Source: Variovorax saccharolyticus
GTDB taxonomy: Bacteria > Pseudomonadota > Gammaproteobacteria > Burkholderiales > Burkholderiaceae_C
Reading direction: 5' to 3'
NCBI RefSeq assembly: GCF_030316765.1
Contig: NZ_JASZYT010000003.1
Location: 558,001 to 622,000 of the forward strand
DNA length: 64,000 nucleotides
The notes beneath the pieces are model-generated. The model was not told the DNA's origin and did no database searches. It was given only the letters and a program-made list of their open reading frames with translations. Positions 18,946 through 29,201 of this stretch are shown in pieces. The position numbers and the translations under genes were made by a program. Numbering within the stretch: position 1 is the first letter of the stretch; every line of letters begins with the position of its first letter.

Positions 18946-20228
18946 GCCGGCCCGCACCCGCGATCGGGATCGACTTCGGCACGTCGAATTCCGCCGCCGC
19001 CTGCGTGGGCGAGGACGGGCTCGCCCGGCCGCTGCTGCTCGAAGGCTCGGCGATCGCGATCCCGACCGCGATCTTCTTCAATGCCGAGGACCGCAGCACG
19101 CATTTCGGCCGCGAGGCGATGGCGCTCTACCTGGCCGGCACCGAAGGCCGCCTGATGCGTTCGCTCAAGAGCATCCTCGGCAGCGCGCTGATGCAGGAGC
19201 CGACCGAGATCGACAACCAATTGGTCAGCTTCGAGGACATCATCACGCTGTTCCTGTCGGAGCTGGGCAGCCGGGCGAGCAAGCAGCTCGGCGCGACGCC
19301 GGGCCGCGTCGTCATCGGGCGCCCGATCCGCTTCGTCGACGACGACGACAAGCGCGACGCGCAGGCCGAAGCCTCACTGCGCCAGGCGGCCGAAAACGCC
19401 GGGCTCGGCGAGGTTTCGTTCCAGTACGAACCGATCGCGGCCGCCTTCGACTTCGAGCGCCGCGTGAGGCGCGAGTCGCTGGTGCTGATCGTCGACATCG
19501 GCGGCGGCACCTCCGACTTCACGGTGGTTCGGCTCGGCCCCGAGCGCATGGGCCACCCCGATCGCGCCAGCGACATCCTGGCCACCACCGGCATCCACAT
19601 CGGCGGCACCGACTACGACCAGCGCCTGAGCCTCGCCTGCGCGATGCCGCTGCTGGGCTTCCGCCATCACGGACCACAGGGCCGCGAAGTGCCAAGCCGC
19701 ACCTTCTTCGATCTCTCGACCTGGCACCTGATCAACTGGCTGCAGACACCGAAGTCGATCCGCCAGGTGCAGGAGCTGCGCAGCAGCTACCTCGACACCC
19801 GGCTGCACGACCGCCTCATGAACGTGCTCGTGAACCGCGAGGGCCACCGCGTGGCGAGCGAGGTCGAGGAGGCCAAGATCCGCAGCTCGATGACCGCCGA
19901 CGAGGTGGCGATCGACCTCTCCTGCGCCGAACCCGGCCTGAGGGCCGCGCTGACCGCCGCCGACATGGCGCAACACCTGGCAGCGCTGCTCGACAGCGTG
20001 GTCGGCTGCGCCCGCGAATGCGTGCAGCGCGCGGGCCTTCAGTCCGGCGATCTCGACGCCATCTACCTGACCGGCGGCTCCTCGGCGCTGCGCCCGTTCC
20101 AGCGTGCCCTGCGCGATGCGTTCCCGGGAGTCGACCTGGTCGAAGGCGATCTGTTCGGCGGCGTGGCGGCCGGCCTGGCGTACGCCGCCTCGGCCGATGC
20201 CGGCCAGCGAAGCCCGCAACCCGCATGA
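18942..20228 (+). CDS. Hsp70-like ATPase of the YegD type, without a standard substrate-binding domain
   Basis: About 428 aa. The actin-fold nucleotide-binding domain is clear: phosphate 1 [12 protein letters not shown], phosphate 2 [15 protein letters not shown], and adenosine motif [18 protein letters not shown]. The protein ends soon after this domain, as in E. coli YegD, so the DnaK beta-sandwich and lid are missing. Clients are unknown. The frame opens right at the lysS stop; the best start is TTG 18942 (TTGA overlap). It overlaps the following metallopeptidase-like gene by ATGA, so the three are likely one transcript. Confidence 0.85.
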   Translation: MSRPAPAIGIDFGTSNSAAACVGEDGLARPLLLEGSAIAIPTAIFFNAEDRSTHFGREAMALYLAGTEGRLMRSLKSILGSALMQEPTEIDNQLVSFEDIITLFLSELGSRASKQLGATPGRVVIGRPIRFVDDDDKRDAQAEASLRQAAENAGLGEVSFQYEPIAAAFDFERRVRRESLVLIVDIGGGTSDFTVVRLGPERMGHPDRASDILATTGIHIGGTDYDQRLSLACAMPLLGFRHHGPQGREVPSRTFFDLSTWHLINWLQTPKSIRQVQELRSSYLDTRLHDRLMNVLVNREGHRVASEVEEAKIRSSMTADEVAIDLSCAEPGLRAALTAADMAQHLAALLDSVVGCARECVQRAGLQSGDLDAIYLTGGSSALRPFQRALRDAFPGVDLVEGDLFGGVAAGLAYAASADAGQRSPQPA

Positions 20229-20740
20229 AGTACCTCGCCGCGTACCCCGCGGCGCTGCGCGCCCAGGTCGAAACGCTGGTCGCCGAAGGCCGGCTCGGCG
20301 ACTGGCTGTCGAAGCGCTACGGCGCCACGCACGACATCCGCACCGACCGCGCGCTGTACGACTACGTGACCGACCTCAAGAGCGAGTTCCTGCGCAACGC
20401 CGAGCCGCTTTCCAAGGTGGCGTTCGACAACAAGCTGCATGTGATCCGCAACGCGCTCGGCACCCACACCACGGTGTCGCGCGTGCAGGGCGGCAAGCTC
20501 AAGGCCAAGCGCGAGATCCGCGTGGCCAGCCTGTTCAAGGAAGTGCCGCTCGAGTGGCTGCGCATGATCGTCGTGCACGAGCTCGCGCACATGAAGGAGC
20601 GCGAGCACGACAAGGCCTTCTACAAGCTGTGCACGCACATGGAACCCGACTACCACCAGCACGAGTTCGACCTGCGGCTGTACCTGACGCACCTCGACGG
20701 CGGCGGCGCACGGCTGTGGACGCCGACCCTGACCGACTGA
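20225..20740 (+). CDS. YgjP-like (DUF45) zinc-dependent metallopeptidase
   Basis: 171 aa. The zincin motif HExxH appears as VVHELAHMKEREHDKAFY with a further histidine in MEPDYHQHE, the arrangement of YgjP/DUF45 proteins. The family is predicted to be cytosolic peptidases; some are tied to restriction-modification loci, but no such genes are here. ATGA overlap with the Hsp70-like gene upstream suggests coupled expression. It converges with nagZ, leaving only 4 bp between the two stops. Confidence 0.85.
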   Translation: MKYLAAYPAALRAQVETLVAEGRLGDWLSKRYGATHDIRTDRALYDYVTDLKSEFLRNAEPLSKVAFDNKLHVIRNALGTHTTVSRVQGGKLKAKREIRVASLFKEVPLEWLRMIVVHELAHMKEREHDKAFYKLCTHMEPDYHQHEFDLRLYLTHLDGGGARLWTPTLTD

Positions 20741-20744
20741 ACGA

Positions 20745-21818
20745 CTAGGCGTGCGGCAGCATGTCCACCGCCTGGCGGTAGGCGGAAGACGCGACCAGCG
20801 CATCCCAGCCGAGCGAATCGCCGCGTGGCATCAGGCCGCGACGGCGCCCTTCGCTGGCCGGATTCGGCGTCCAGCGACGGCTGCGCCGGGCCTCGGCGAA
20901 GCCATCGAGCAAGGCGTCGAGCGCAGCGCCCTCCCCGATGCTCTGGTTGCACAGCAGCGCCAGGTCGCAGCCCGCATCGAGCGCCGCCAGCGCGGCATCG
21001 GTGTAGCTCAGCAGCCGGCCGTCGATGCGCCGGGCCGCTTCCATGCTGAGGTCGTCGCTGAACACCGCGCCGTCGAAGCCCAGCTTGCCGCGCAGCACCT
21101 GCTGCAGCCACTTGGGCGAGAAGCCGGCCGGCCGGGCATCGACCTTCGGGTAGATCACGTGGGCCGGCATCACGGCCGCCAGCGTGCCCGTGAGCCAGTC
21201 GTAGGGCCGCGCGTCGTCCGCCAGGATCGCCTTGAGACTGCGCCGGTCGACCGGCATCGCGACATGCGAATCGGCCTTGACGAAGCCGTGCCCCGGAAAG
21301 TGCTTGCCGCAGTTGGCCATGCCGGCCTGCAGCAGCCCGTGCATCAGGCTGCGCGCCAGCAGCGCGACCACGCGCGGGTCGCGATGGAAACTGCGATCGC
21401 CGATCACGCTGCTTTCGCCGTAGTCGAGGTCGAGCACCGGCGCGAAGCTGAAGTCGACGCCGCAGGCCCGCAGCTCGCCGGCCAGCACCCGACCGCAGGC
21501 GACGGCCGCCTGGGTGGCGCGCAGCGGGTCGCGCATCCACAGCTCGCCCAGCGTGCGCATAGACGGCAGGCGCGTGAAGCCGTCGGTTCGGAAACGCTGC
21601 ACCCGGCCGCCTTCGTGGTCGACGCAGACGAGGATGTCGGGCCGGATCGCCTTGATCTCGGCATTGAGCGCCGTCATCTGCGCGCGGTCCTTCCAGTTGC
21701 GCGCGAAATGGATCACGCCCCCCACCAGAGGGTCGGCCAGCCGCCGGCGGTCGGCCGCATTCAGTTCGGTGCCCGCCACATCGATGATCAGGGGCGCGTG
21801 CAAGGTCTTGTCGGTCAT
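20745..21818 (-). CDS. nagZ: Beta-N-acetylhexosaminidase, GH3 family
   Basis: 357 aa, cytosolic. Removes GlcNAc from anhydro-muropeptides in peptidoglycan recycling; in many Gram-negatives this feeds AmpR-controlled beta-lactamase induction. GH3 NagZ signatures: IIDVAGTEL at the start, the flexible-loop His-containing [15 protein letters not shown], and the nucleophile Asp in [11 protein letters not shown]. The start MTDKTLHAP overlaps the acpS stop by 4 bp. Last gene of the rnc-era-recO-pdxJ-acpS-nagZ chain. No clear terminator before the convergent gene. Confidence 0.96.
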   Translation of the reverse strand: MTDKTLHAPLIIDVAGTELNAADRRRLADPLVGGVIHFARNWKDRAQMTALNAEIKAIRPDILVCVDHEGGRVQRFRTDGFTRLPSMRTLGELWMRDPLRATQAAVACGRVLAGELRACGVDFSFAPVLDLDYGESSVIGDRSFHRDPRVVALLARSLMHGLLQAGMANCGKHFPGHGFVKADSHVAMPVDRRSLKAILADDARPYDWLTGTLAAVMPAHVIYPKVDARPAGFSPKWLQQVLRGKLGFDGAVFSDDLSMEAARRIDGRLLSYTDAALAALDAGCDLALLCNQSIGEGAALDALLDGFAEARRSRRWTPNPASEGRRRGLMPRGDSLGWDALVASSAYRQAVDMLPHA

Positions 21819-22210
21819 TCTTTGCGTTCGACCACGACGAAGCTCGCCGCATAGTCGGTTTCGTCGGTCACGGTCACGTGGGCGGTCAGGCCCTGGGCCT
21901 CGAACCAGTCCTTGAGACCGCCGTGCAGCACGATCACGGGCTTGCCGCTCTTCTCGTTGACGATCTCGCACAGCCGCCAGCTCATCGGCATCCGCATGCC
22001 CATGCCGACCGCCTTGCTGAAGGCCTCCTTGGCCGAAAAGCGCGTCGCCAGGTAGCGCAGGCCGCGCTTCGGCCAGCGCGCGCTGCGGGCCTGCCAGATC
22101 GCGAACTCGGCATCGCTCAGCACCTTCCGGGCGAAGCGCTCGCCCTGGCGCTCGAAGGTGGCGGCAATGCGCCGGATGTCGCAGATGTCGGTGCCGATGC
22201 CGTAGATCAC
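21815..22210 (-). CDS. acpS: Holo-[acyl-carrier-protein] synthase
   Basis: 131 aa. Transfers 4'-phosphopantetheine from CoA to the serine of ACP (acpP lies at 34946-35185). Magnesium-binding Asp8 is in [10 protein letters not shown] and the catalytic Glu in [16 protein letters not shown] start overlapping the pdxJ stop (GTGA); its own stop overlaps nagZ (ATGA). The pdxJ-acpS pairing is conserved across proteobacteria. Confidence 0.97.
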   Translation of the reverse strand: MIYGIGTDICDIRRIAATFERQGERFARKVLSDAEFAIWQARSARWPKRGLRYLATRFSAKEAFSKAVGMGMRMPMSWRLCEIVNEKSGKPVIVLHGGLKDWFEAQGLTAHVTVTDETDYAASFVVVERKE

Positions 22211-22980
22211 TGCGGCGCCGTCTTGTTTCGCGCTTCGTCGATGCGCTGCAGGTACTCGCGCGTTGCCGCGGCATAGCCGAGTTCCAGCGCATCAGCGACG
22301 AAGGCATGGCCGATCGAGACCTCGCGCACGCCCGGCACCGCGCGCAGGAAGGCGCTCAGGTTGTCGCGGCTCAGGTCGTGACCGGCGTTGACCTCGAGCC
22401 CTGCCGCCTGCGCGGCGCGGGCCGTTTCGGCGTAGAGCTGCAGCACCGCGTCGGCCTTGGAGGTGGCGCGCGAGGCGGCATAGGCCTCCGTGTAGAGCTC
22501 CACGCGATCGGCGCCGACCGCCTTGGCGGCCGCCATCATCTCCGGCGCCGGGTCCATGAAGAGGCTCACCCGCACCCCCAGCGCACGGGTCTCGGCGATC
22601 AGCGGCCGCAGCCGCTCGGCGTCCTCCGGAAAGCTCCAGCCGTGGTCGCTGGTGGCCTGGGTCTGGCTGTCGGGCACGAAGGTGGCCTGATGCGGCCGCA
22701 GCTCGCGCACGAACTCCATGAGGTTGTGGAAGGGATTGCCTTCGATGTTGAATTCCGCCGCCGGCCAGTCCGTCTTGAGCAGGCCCGACAGGTCGCGCAC
22801 GTCCTGCGGCCGGATGTGGCGCTCGTCGGGGCGCGGGTGGACGGTGATCCCGTGGGCGCCGGCATCCAGGCACAGCGCGGCGGCGAACAGCACGCTCGGG
22901 ATGCCGAGCGCGCGCGTGTTGCGCACCAGCGCGACCTTGTTGAGGTTGACCGACAGGACTGTGGACATAGGAGTGCTCAT
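22207..22980 (-). CDS. pdxJ: Pyridoxine 5'-phosphate synthase
   Basis: 257 aa (254 if translation begins at the second ATG, 22968). Joins 1-deoxyxylulose 5-phosphate and aminoacetone 3-phosphate to pyridoxine 5'-phosphate, the last ring-forming step of DXP-dependent vitamin B6 synthesis. Signature segments: [29 protein letters not shown], and [13 protein letters not shown]. The first ATG overlaps the recO stop (ATGA), which favours coupling from that start. Confidence 0.97.
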   Translation of the reverse strand: MSTPMSTVLSVNLNKVALVRNTRALGIPSVLFAAALCLDAGAHGITVHPRPDERHIRPQDVRDLSGLLKTDWPAAEFNIEGNPFHNLMEFVRELRPHQATFVPDSQTQATSDHGWSFPEDAERLRPLIAETRALGVRVSLFMDPAPEMMAAAKAVGADRVELYTEAYAASRATSKADAVLQLYAETARAAQAAGLEVNAGHDLSRDNLSAFLRAVPGVREVSIGHAFVADALELGYAAATREYLQRIDEARNKTAPQ

Positions 22981-23735
22981 AGGGCTTGCAGATCCCGCAT
23001 CATCTGCCGCGTGTGCAGCGTTGCGACGCCGCAATGGTAGTTGAGCAGCACCCGCAATTGGGTGCGCAGCGCGCCGTTGATGCCGGCGCAGACCCTGAGC
23101 GTCGAGGCGAAGGGCGCGGCGTCGTCGAGCGCCGCCTGCAGGGCCCGCCAATCGGACCCGGCCAGCGCCGCTTCGGCATCGTCGGCCTGGCGCAGCCCAG
23201 CCTCGGCCACCAGCGCATAGCGCACCGCCGGCGCCAGCGGCGTCAGGGTGGCGGTCTGGGCGTCCAGCGACGGCAGCAGCCCGACCGCGCGCAGCAGCAG
23301 CAGCTCGAAGGCCCGCAGCCCGGCCGCCTGGGTCGCCGCCTGCGCCGTCCCATGGTCGCTCGCCAGCACCTGGACCACCGCCGCGTAGGCGTCGAACAGC
23401 AGCTCGTGCGGATCGTCGCGAGCCAGCAGGCGCATCAGCAGTTCGTTCACGTAGTAGCCCGACAGCAGCGACTCGCCGGTCGGCATCACGTGGCCGCCCA
23501 TCCATTCGGCCGCCTTCAGCGTCCGGATCTCGGCCTCGCCGGTGAAATTGAGCTGCAGCGGCTGCAGCGGCAGCAGCACCGGCCGGAAGTTGGAGCTCGG
23601 CCGCTTGGCGCCCTTGGCCACCAGCGCGATCCGCCCCAGGTGGCGCGTGAAAACCTCGAGGATCAGGCTCGTCTCGCTCCAGTCGTAGCGGTGGAGCACA
23701 TAGGCCGGTTCATGCGAAACGCGCTTGACGGCCAC
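22977..23735 (-). CDS. recO: DNA repair protein RecO
   Basis: 252 aa. Helps load RecA in the RecFOR gap-repair pathway. The N-terminal OB fold reads [19 protein letters not shown] then [14 protein letters not shown], characteristic of RecO; the C-terminal helical part lacks the zinc cysteines of some family members. GTG start immediately after the era stop. It lies in the conserved era-recO-pdxJ order. Confidence 0.94.
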   Translation of the reverse strand: MAVKRVSHEPAYVLHRYDWSETSLILEVFTRHLGRIALVAKGAKRPSSNFRPVLLPLQPLQLNFTGEAEIRTLKAAEWMGGHVMPTGESLLSGYYVNELLMRLLARDDPHELLFDAYAAVVQVLASDHGTAQAATQAAGLRAFELLLLRAVGLLPSLDAQTATLTPLAPAVRYALVAEAGLRQADDAEAALAGSDWRALQAALDDAAPFASTLRVCAGINGALRTQLRVLLNYHCGVATLHTRQMMRDLQAL

Positions 23736-24689
23736 TCACTCGTATCCGAAGGAGCGGACCCGTGCTTCGTCGTCGGCCCAGCCCGAGCGCACCTTGACCC
23801 AGAGCTCGAGGAACACCTTGGCGTCGGCCAGCTTCTCGAGCTCGACGCGCGTTTCCATGCCGATGCGCTTGATGCGCTCGCCCTTGTCGCCGATCACCAT
23901 CGCCTTGTGGCCGTCGCGCTCGACCACGATCGTGGCGGCGATGCGCAGCAGCCGCTTGTGGCCCTTCTTCTGGGGCGGTTCTTCCTCGAACTTGTCGATC
24001 ACGACCGTCGAGGTGTAGGGCAGTTCGTCGCCGGTCAGGCGGAACAGCTTCTCACGCACCAGCTCCCCGGCCAGGAATTTCTCGCTCCGGTCGGTGAGTT
24101 CGTCCTCGGCGTAGAACCAGTCCTGCTCGGGCAGGTATTTCTCGCAGATCCCGAACAAGCGCTCGACATCCTTCGCGTTCTTGGCGGACATCGGCACGAA
24201 TTCGGCGAACTCGTGCTTCTGCTGCATGGTCTGCAGCCAGGGGGCGATGTCGCCGCGGCGGTGCACGTTGTCGAGCTTGTTGGCCAGCAGCACGGTCGGG
24301 ATGCCCTTGCCGAGCAGCTTGAGCACGCGTTCGTCGGCCGGCGTGAAACTGCCGGCCTCGACCACGAACAGGATCAGGTCGACATCGCCCACCGCGCCCT
24401 GCACGGTCTTGTTGAGCGACTTGTTCAGCGCATTGGCGTGCAGGGTCTGGAAGCCCGGCGTGTCGACGAAGACGAACTGGGTCGCGCCCAGCGTGCGCAT
24501 GCCGGTGATGCGGTGCCGCGTGGTCTGCGCCTTGCGCGAGGTGATGCTGATCTTCTGCCCGACCAGGGCGTTGAGCAGGGTCGACTTGCCCACGTTGGGC
24601 TTGCCGACGATGGCCACCAGGCCACAGCGCCGGCCGCCCTCCGCGCCGTCGCCGGCCGGGGGGAGGATGGATTCGTTCACTTCGTTCAT
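23736..24689 (-). CDS. era: GTPase Era
   Basis: 317 aa. Essential GTPase that binds the 3' end of 16S rRNA during 30S maturation. G1 GKPNVGKS at residues 29-36, G3 DTPG, G4 NKLD, then the C-terminal KH domain with [19 protein letters not shown] roughly 20-residue N-terminal extension ([19 protein letters not shown]) precedes the G domain. It overlaps rnc by ATGA; pairing of era with rnc is nearly universal in proteobacteria. Confidence 0.98.
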   Translation of the reverse strand: MNEVNESILPPAGDGAEGGRRCGLVAIVGKPNVGKSTLLNALVGQKISITSRKAQTTRHRITGMRTLGATQFVFVDTPGFQTLHANALNKSLNKTVQGAVGDVDLILFVVEAGSFTPADERVLKLLGKGIPTVLLANKLDNVHRRGDIAPWLQTMQQKHEFAEFVPMSAKNAKDVERLFGICEKYLPEQDWFYAEDELTDRSEKFLAGELVREKLFRLTGDELPYTSTVVIDKFEEEPPQKKGHKRLLRIAATIVVERDGHKAMVIGDKGERIKRIGMETRVELEKLADAKVFLELWVKVRSGWADDEARVRSFGYE

Positions 24690-25384
24690 GGGGTTGCCTT
24701 CGCGCCTCGCGCCTTGAGCCGGATCAACATGGCCGCCGCGGCGGCCTGCTCACCGGCGCGGCGCGAGCCGCCGATGCCGCGTTCGCGCAGGTCCAGGTCG
24801 GCCACCTCGCATTCGACATCGAAAGTCTGCTTGTGTGCCGCCCCGAGCGTCCCGACGACGCGGTAGGCCGGCAGCTTCATTTTGTGACCCTGCAGCCATT
24901 CCTGCAATTCGGTCTTGGGGTCCTTGGAGGCCGCCTCCATGCGCGGGCTGATCGCCACCGACTCGTACAGGCGATGCACCAGCGCCTGCGCCGCACCGTA
25001 GCCGGCATCGAGGTAGACGGCGCCGATCACCGCCTCCAGCGCATCGGCCAGGATCGACGGCCGGTTCTGGCCGCCCGATCGCGACTCGCCCTCGCCCAGC
25101 CGCAGCAAGGGCGACAGCGCCAGCTTGAGCGCCAGCTGGTGGAGCGTGTCCTGCTTGACCAGGTTGGCGCGCACCCGCGACAGATCGCCCTCCGGCAGGG
25201 TCGCCAGGCGCTCGAAGAGCAAGTGCGACACCGCCAGGTTCAGCACCGAGTCGCCGAGAAACTCCAGCCGCTCGTTGTGATCCGCCGAAAAGCTGCGATG
25301 GGTGAGCGCCTGCTGCAACAGCCGCGCATCGGCGAAGGAGTGCTGGAGGCGCGCCTGCAGCGCGACGAGGCCGCCGTCGGTCAC
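24686..25384 (-). CDS. rnc: Ribonuclease III
   Basis: 232 aa. Double-strand-specific endoribonuclease for rRNA and mRNA processing. The catalytic signature [11 protein letters not shown] spans residues 38-48, with a second acidic site in [15 protein letters not shown]. The C-terminal double-stranded RNA-binding domain is [11 protein letters not shown] to [13 protein letters not shown] start, 10 bp after the DUF4845 gene. In many bacteria RNase III cleaves its own leader; no obvious long duplex leader is seen here because the gene is internal to an operon. Confidence 0.98.
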   Translation of the reverse strand: MTDGGLVALQARLQHSFADARLLQQALTHRSFSADHNERLEFLGDSVLNLAVSHLLFERLATLPEGDLSRVRANLVKQDTLHQLALKLALSPLLRLGEGESRSGGQNRPSILADALEAVIGAVYLDAGYGAAQALVHRLYESVAISPRMEAASKDPKTELQEWLQGHKMKLPAYRVVGTLGAAHKQTFDVECEVADLDLRERGIGGSRRAGEQAAAAAMLIRLKARGAKATP

Positions 25385-25394
25385 GGAGAGAACG

Positions 25395-25751
25395 TCAACG
25401 GGATTGGCCCTGGTATTTCAGGAGCAGATAGGCCGGGCCGAACAGATGGATTTCGCGGTCGTAGGCGAAGGACACGACCACCTTGTCGCCGTCCTTGCGG
25501 ACTTCCAGGTCCTTGCCGCTGACCGACTGGAAGTCGTCGATCGCCTGCGCGCGGTCGAAGATCGCACGCACCTCGGGCACCGTCGATCCCTCGGCCGCCT
25601 TCTGCGCCGCCTTGCCGATGGCCTGGTACTCGATCAGCGTCGGGATCACCTGCGCGACGACCACGCCGACGCAAGCCAGCACGATCGCCACGAAAAGCAA
25701 CCCGACGAACGAGATGCCACGCTGTTTGTGTCCTGTCTTCCTTGCTCTCAT
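25395..25751 (-). CDS. DUF4845-family single-pass membrane protein
   Basis: 118 aa. A type IV pilin-like N-terminus ([20 protein letters not shown]) gives one membrane helix at about residues 12-35, followed by a periplasmic domain ([20 protein letters not shown] and onward). DUF4845 proteins occur between lepB and rnc in many beta- and gammaproteobacteria; no function is established. Placement directly after signal peptidase hints at membrane-linked roles but is not evidence of one. Confidence 0.9.
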   Translation of the reverse strand: MRARKTGHKQRGISFVGLLFVAIVLACVGVVVAQVIPTLIEYQAIGKAAQKAAEGSTVPEVRAIFDRAQAIDDFQSVSGKDLEVRKDGDKVVVSFAYDREIHLFGPAYLLLKYQGQSR

Positions 25752-25782
25752 GCCCTCTTCCCCTCGATCTGGAACCGGATGC

Positions 25783-26754
25783 TTATTGGAATGTGCCGAT
25801 GCGCTTGAGGTTGCCGAAGTTCATCCACACCAGGAAGGCCTTGCCTACGATGTTCTGGTCCGGAACGAAACCCCAGTAACGCGAATCGAGCGAGTTGTCG
25901 CGGTTGTCACCCATCATGAAATAGTGTCCGGGCGGCACCTTGCACACCACGCCCTCGACACTGTAACGACAATTTTCCTGGTTCGGGAACGGCATGATCT
26001 CGGCCTCGGAGAGCCCGGCGCGGCGGCTGTCGTCGTTGAGCAGGCGGTGCTCCCTGCCGCCCAGATCCTCGTTGTACTGCTTGAGGTAGCGCATCGTCTC
26101 CTCGTCGAAGTACTCGGGGATCGCCACCTTGGGCACCGGCTGGCCATTGATCGTGAGCTTCTTGTTGAGGTAGGACACCTCGTCGCCCGGCACGCCGATC
26201 ACGCGCTTGATGTAGTCCATGCTCGGCTTGGGCGGGTAGCGGAACACCATGACCTCGCCACGCTCCGGCGCCCGGCCTTCGGTGATCTTGGTGTTGATGA
26301 CCGGCAGCCGCAGGCCGTAGACGAACTTGTTCACCAGAATCAGGTCGCCCGTGAGCAGCGTCGGCATCATCGAGCCCGACGGAATCTTGAAGGGCTCGAA
26401 CAGGAAGGAGCGCAGCAGGAACACGGCCAGGATCACCGGGAACAGGCCGGCAGTCCAGTCCAGCCACCAGGGCTGCATGACCAGGCGTTCGCGCGCCTTG
26501 GTGTCGACCGTGTCGACCTGCGTGATGCCCTGGCGCGCAAGCTCCTCGCGCCGCTGGGCCAGCGAGGCGTCGAGCGCATCGGCTGCGCGCCGGCGCTTGG
26601 GCAGGAAATAGAAGCGTTCGGCCAGCCAGAAGAGCCCGGTGACCACGGTCGCCAGGAACAGCAGCAGCGCGAAGTTGCCTTCGACCACGCCGAAATACCA
26701 GGCGCCAATGTAGCCCGCGAAGGCCGCAAGGATCAGGGATGTAAGAAATGCCAT
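25783..26754 (-). CDS. lepB: Signal peptidase I
   Basis: 323 aa. Removes signal peptides from exported preproteins. Two N-terminal membrane helices with a basic cytosolic loop, then a third segment (TAGLFPVILAVFLLRSFLFE) and the periplasmic catalytic domain. The Ser-Lys dyad is Ser128 in PSGSMMPTL and Lys183 in DYIKRVIGVPGD; GDNRDNSLDSRYWG is the conserved box E. It follows lepA by 69 bp, the standard lepA-lepB pairing. Confidence 0.98.
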   Translation of the reverse strand: MAFLTSLILAAFAGYIGAWYFGVVEGNFALLLFLATVVTGLFWLAERFYFLPKRRRAADALDASLAQRREELARQGITQVDTVDTKARERLVMQPWWLDWTAGLFPVILAVFLLRSFLFEPFKIPSGSMMPTLLTGDLILVNKFVYGLRLPVINTKITEGRAPERGEVMVFRYPPKPSMDYIKRVIGVPGDEVSYLNKKLTINGQPVPKVAIPEYFDEETMRYLKQYNEDLGGREHRLLNDDSRRAGLSEAEIMPFPNQENCRYSVEGVVCKVPPGHYFMMGDNRDNSLDSRYWGFVPDQNIVGKAFLVWMNFGNLKRIGTFQ

Positions 26755-26823
26755 CTTAGTTTTCTTGTGTGCAGCCCCATGCCGGAGATGCCGCAGAACC
26801 GGCGTTGCATCGGGGGGGATTCA

Positions 26824-28635
<1,812 letters not shown>

Positions 28636-28689
28636 CAACGGGAACGCTTAAGTACTTGAATTGGCTCGAACGCAGAAGGCGACAGGCAA

Positions 28690-28722
28690 GAAAAAAGGGC
28701 GCGTCCCCAAGAGACGCGCCCT
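28690..28722 (-). terminator. Rho-independent terminator upstream of lepA
   Basis: On the - strand AGGGCGCGTC pairs with GACGCGCCCT (28722-28713 and 28705-28696, 7-base loop) and runs into TTTTTT (28695-28690). It stands 55 bp before the lepA start and some 480 bp after mucD, so it ends something other than the mucD message. Confidence 0.85.
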
Positions 28723-28755
28723 GAACCAACAAGCAATGGCAACTGCAGTAGTTGG
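28690..28755 (-). ncRNA. Candidate small RNA or terminated leader upstream of lepA
   Basis: A -10-like TACAAT (28767-28762 on -), with a weak CTGTAC 17 bp upstream, would start a transcript near 28755 that ends at the strong terminator 28722-28690, giving an RNA of about 65 nt. Its 5' half can fold through CCAAC/GTTGG. No known family is recognised. The -35 is poor, so this may instead be an attenuator of read-through into lepA. Confidence 0.35.
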
Positions 28756-29101
28756 AACTTCATTGTAGGCAAAAAGGGGGGCGCGTACAGCCGGGCCAAA
28801 GCCCGAGAGGGGTCGTTGCAGGTCAACAACATGCAACTTGTCAACAACTTATCAACAGGATCGGTGGAGCAATTGCTTAACAACTTGTGGGCGAACTGTG
28901 GAGCGCCGGTGGACGGGACGCGGGAATCTCGCATCGTGAAGCACCTGGGTCTGCTTATGCGACGAGCGGGGATCGGAAGGACCCTATTCTACCGAAATTC
29001 ATCGTTAGAGCCTCGTTAAGTTAGTGGTCGCAAACCAAAATCCGGGGCTCGAGCTGTCAAAAAAATTTCTTGGAGGCTGCGGCCCGGACGCGACAGCGGC
29101 C

Positions 29102-29138
29102 AAAAAATGGCCCCAAACCCGACTGCGGGGTGGGGCCA
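29102..29138 (-). terminator. Rho-independent terminator after mucD
   Basis: TGGCCCCA (29138-29131) pairs with TGGGGCCA (29115-29108) on the - strand, followed by TTTTTT (29107-29102). A further hairpin CCCGCGC/GCGCGGG (29154-29178) lies between it and the mucD stop. Ends the rpoE-rseA-rseB-mucD transcript. Confidence 0.8.
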
Positions 29139-29201
29139 CTTGACCGGCCATGGCCCGCGCACCCCCACTTCGCGCGGGTCCGGCGCCGGTCTCGCGCCCG
29201 A

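Larger units (their letters stand above)
28636..29201. other. 566-base intergenic region between mucD and lepA
   Basis: No credible protein gene. Contents on the - strand, in order: the mucD terminator (29102-29138), an AT-richer stretch, a cluster of AACAAC-type repeats (28823-28875), a TACAAT hexamer (28767-28762), a strong hairpin-T6 terminator (28722-28690) and the lepA leader. Short frames on both strands (for example 67 codons from 28816 on +) lack ribosome-binding sites and look random. Confidence 0.7.

Noticed and set aside
28851..28859. DnaA box / replication origin
   Set aside because: TTATCAACA is a one-base mismatch to a DnaA box, but there is no dnaA, dnaN or gidA neighbour and no larger origin structure.
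28816..29019. 67-codon + strand frame in the mucD-lepA gap
   Set aside because: No Shine-Dalgarno and an overlap with the AACAAC repeat cluster; composition looks non-coding.
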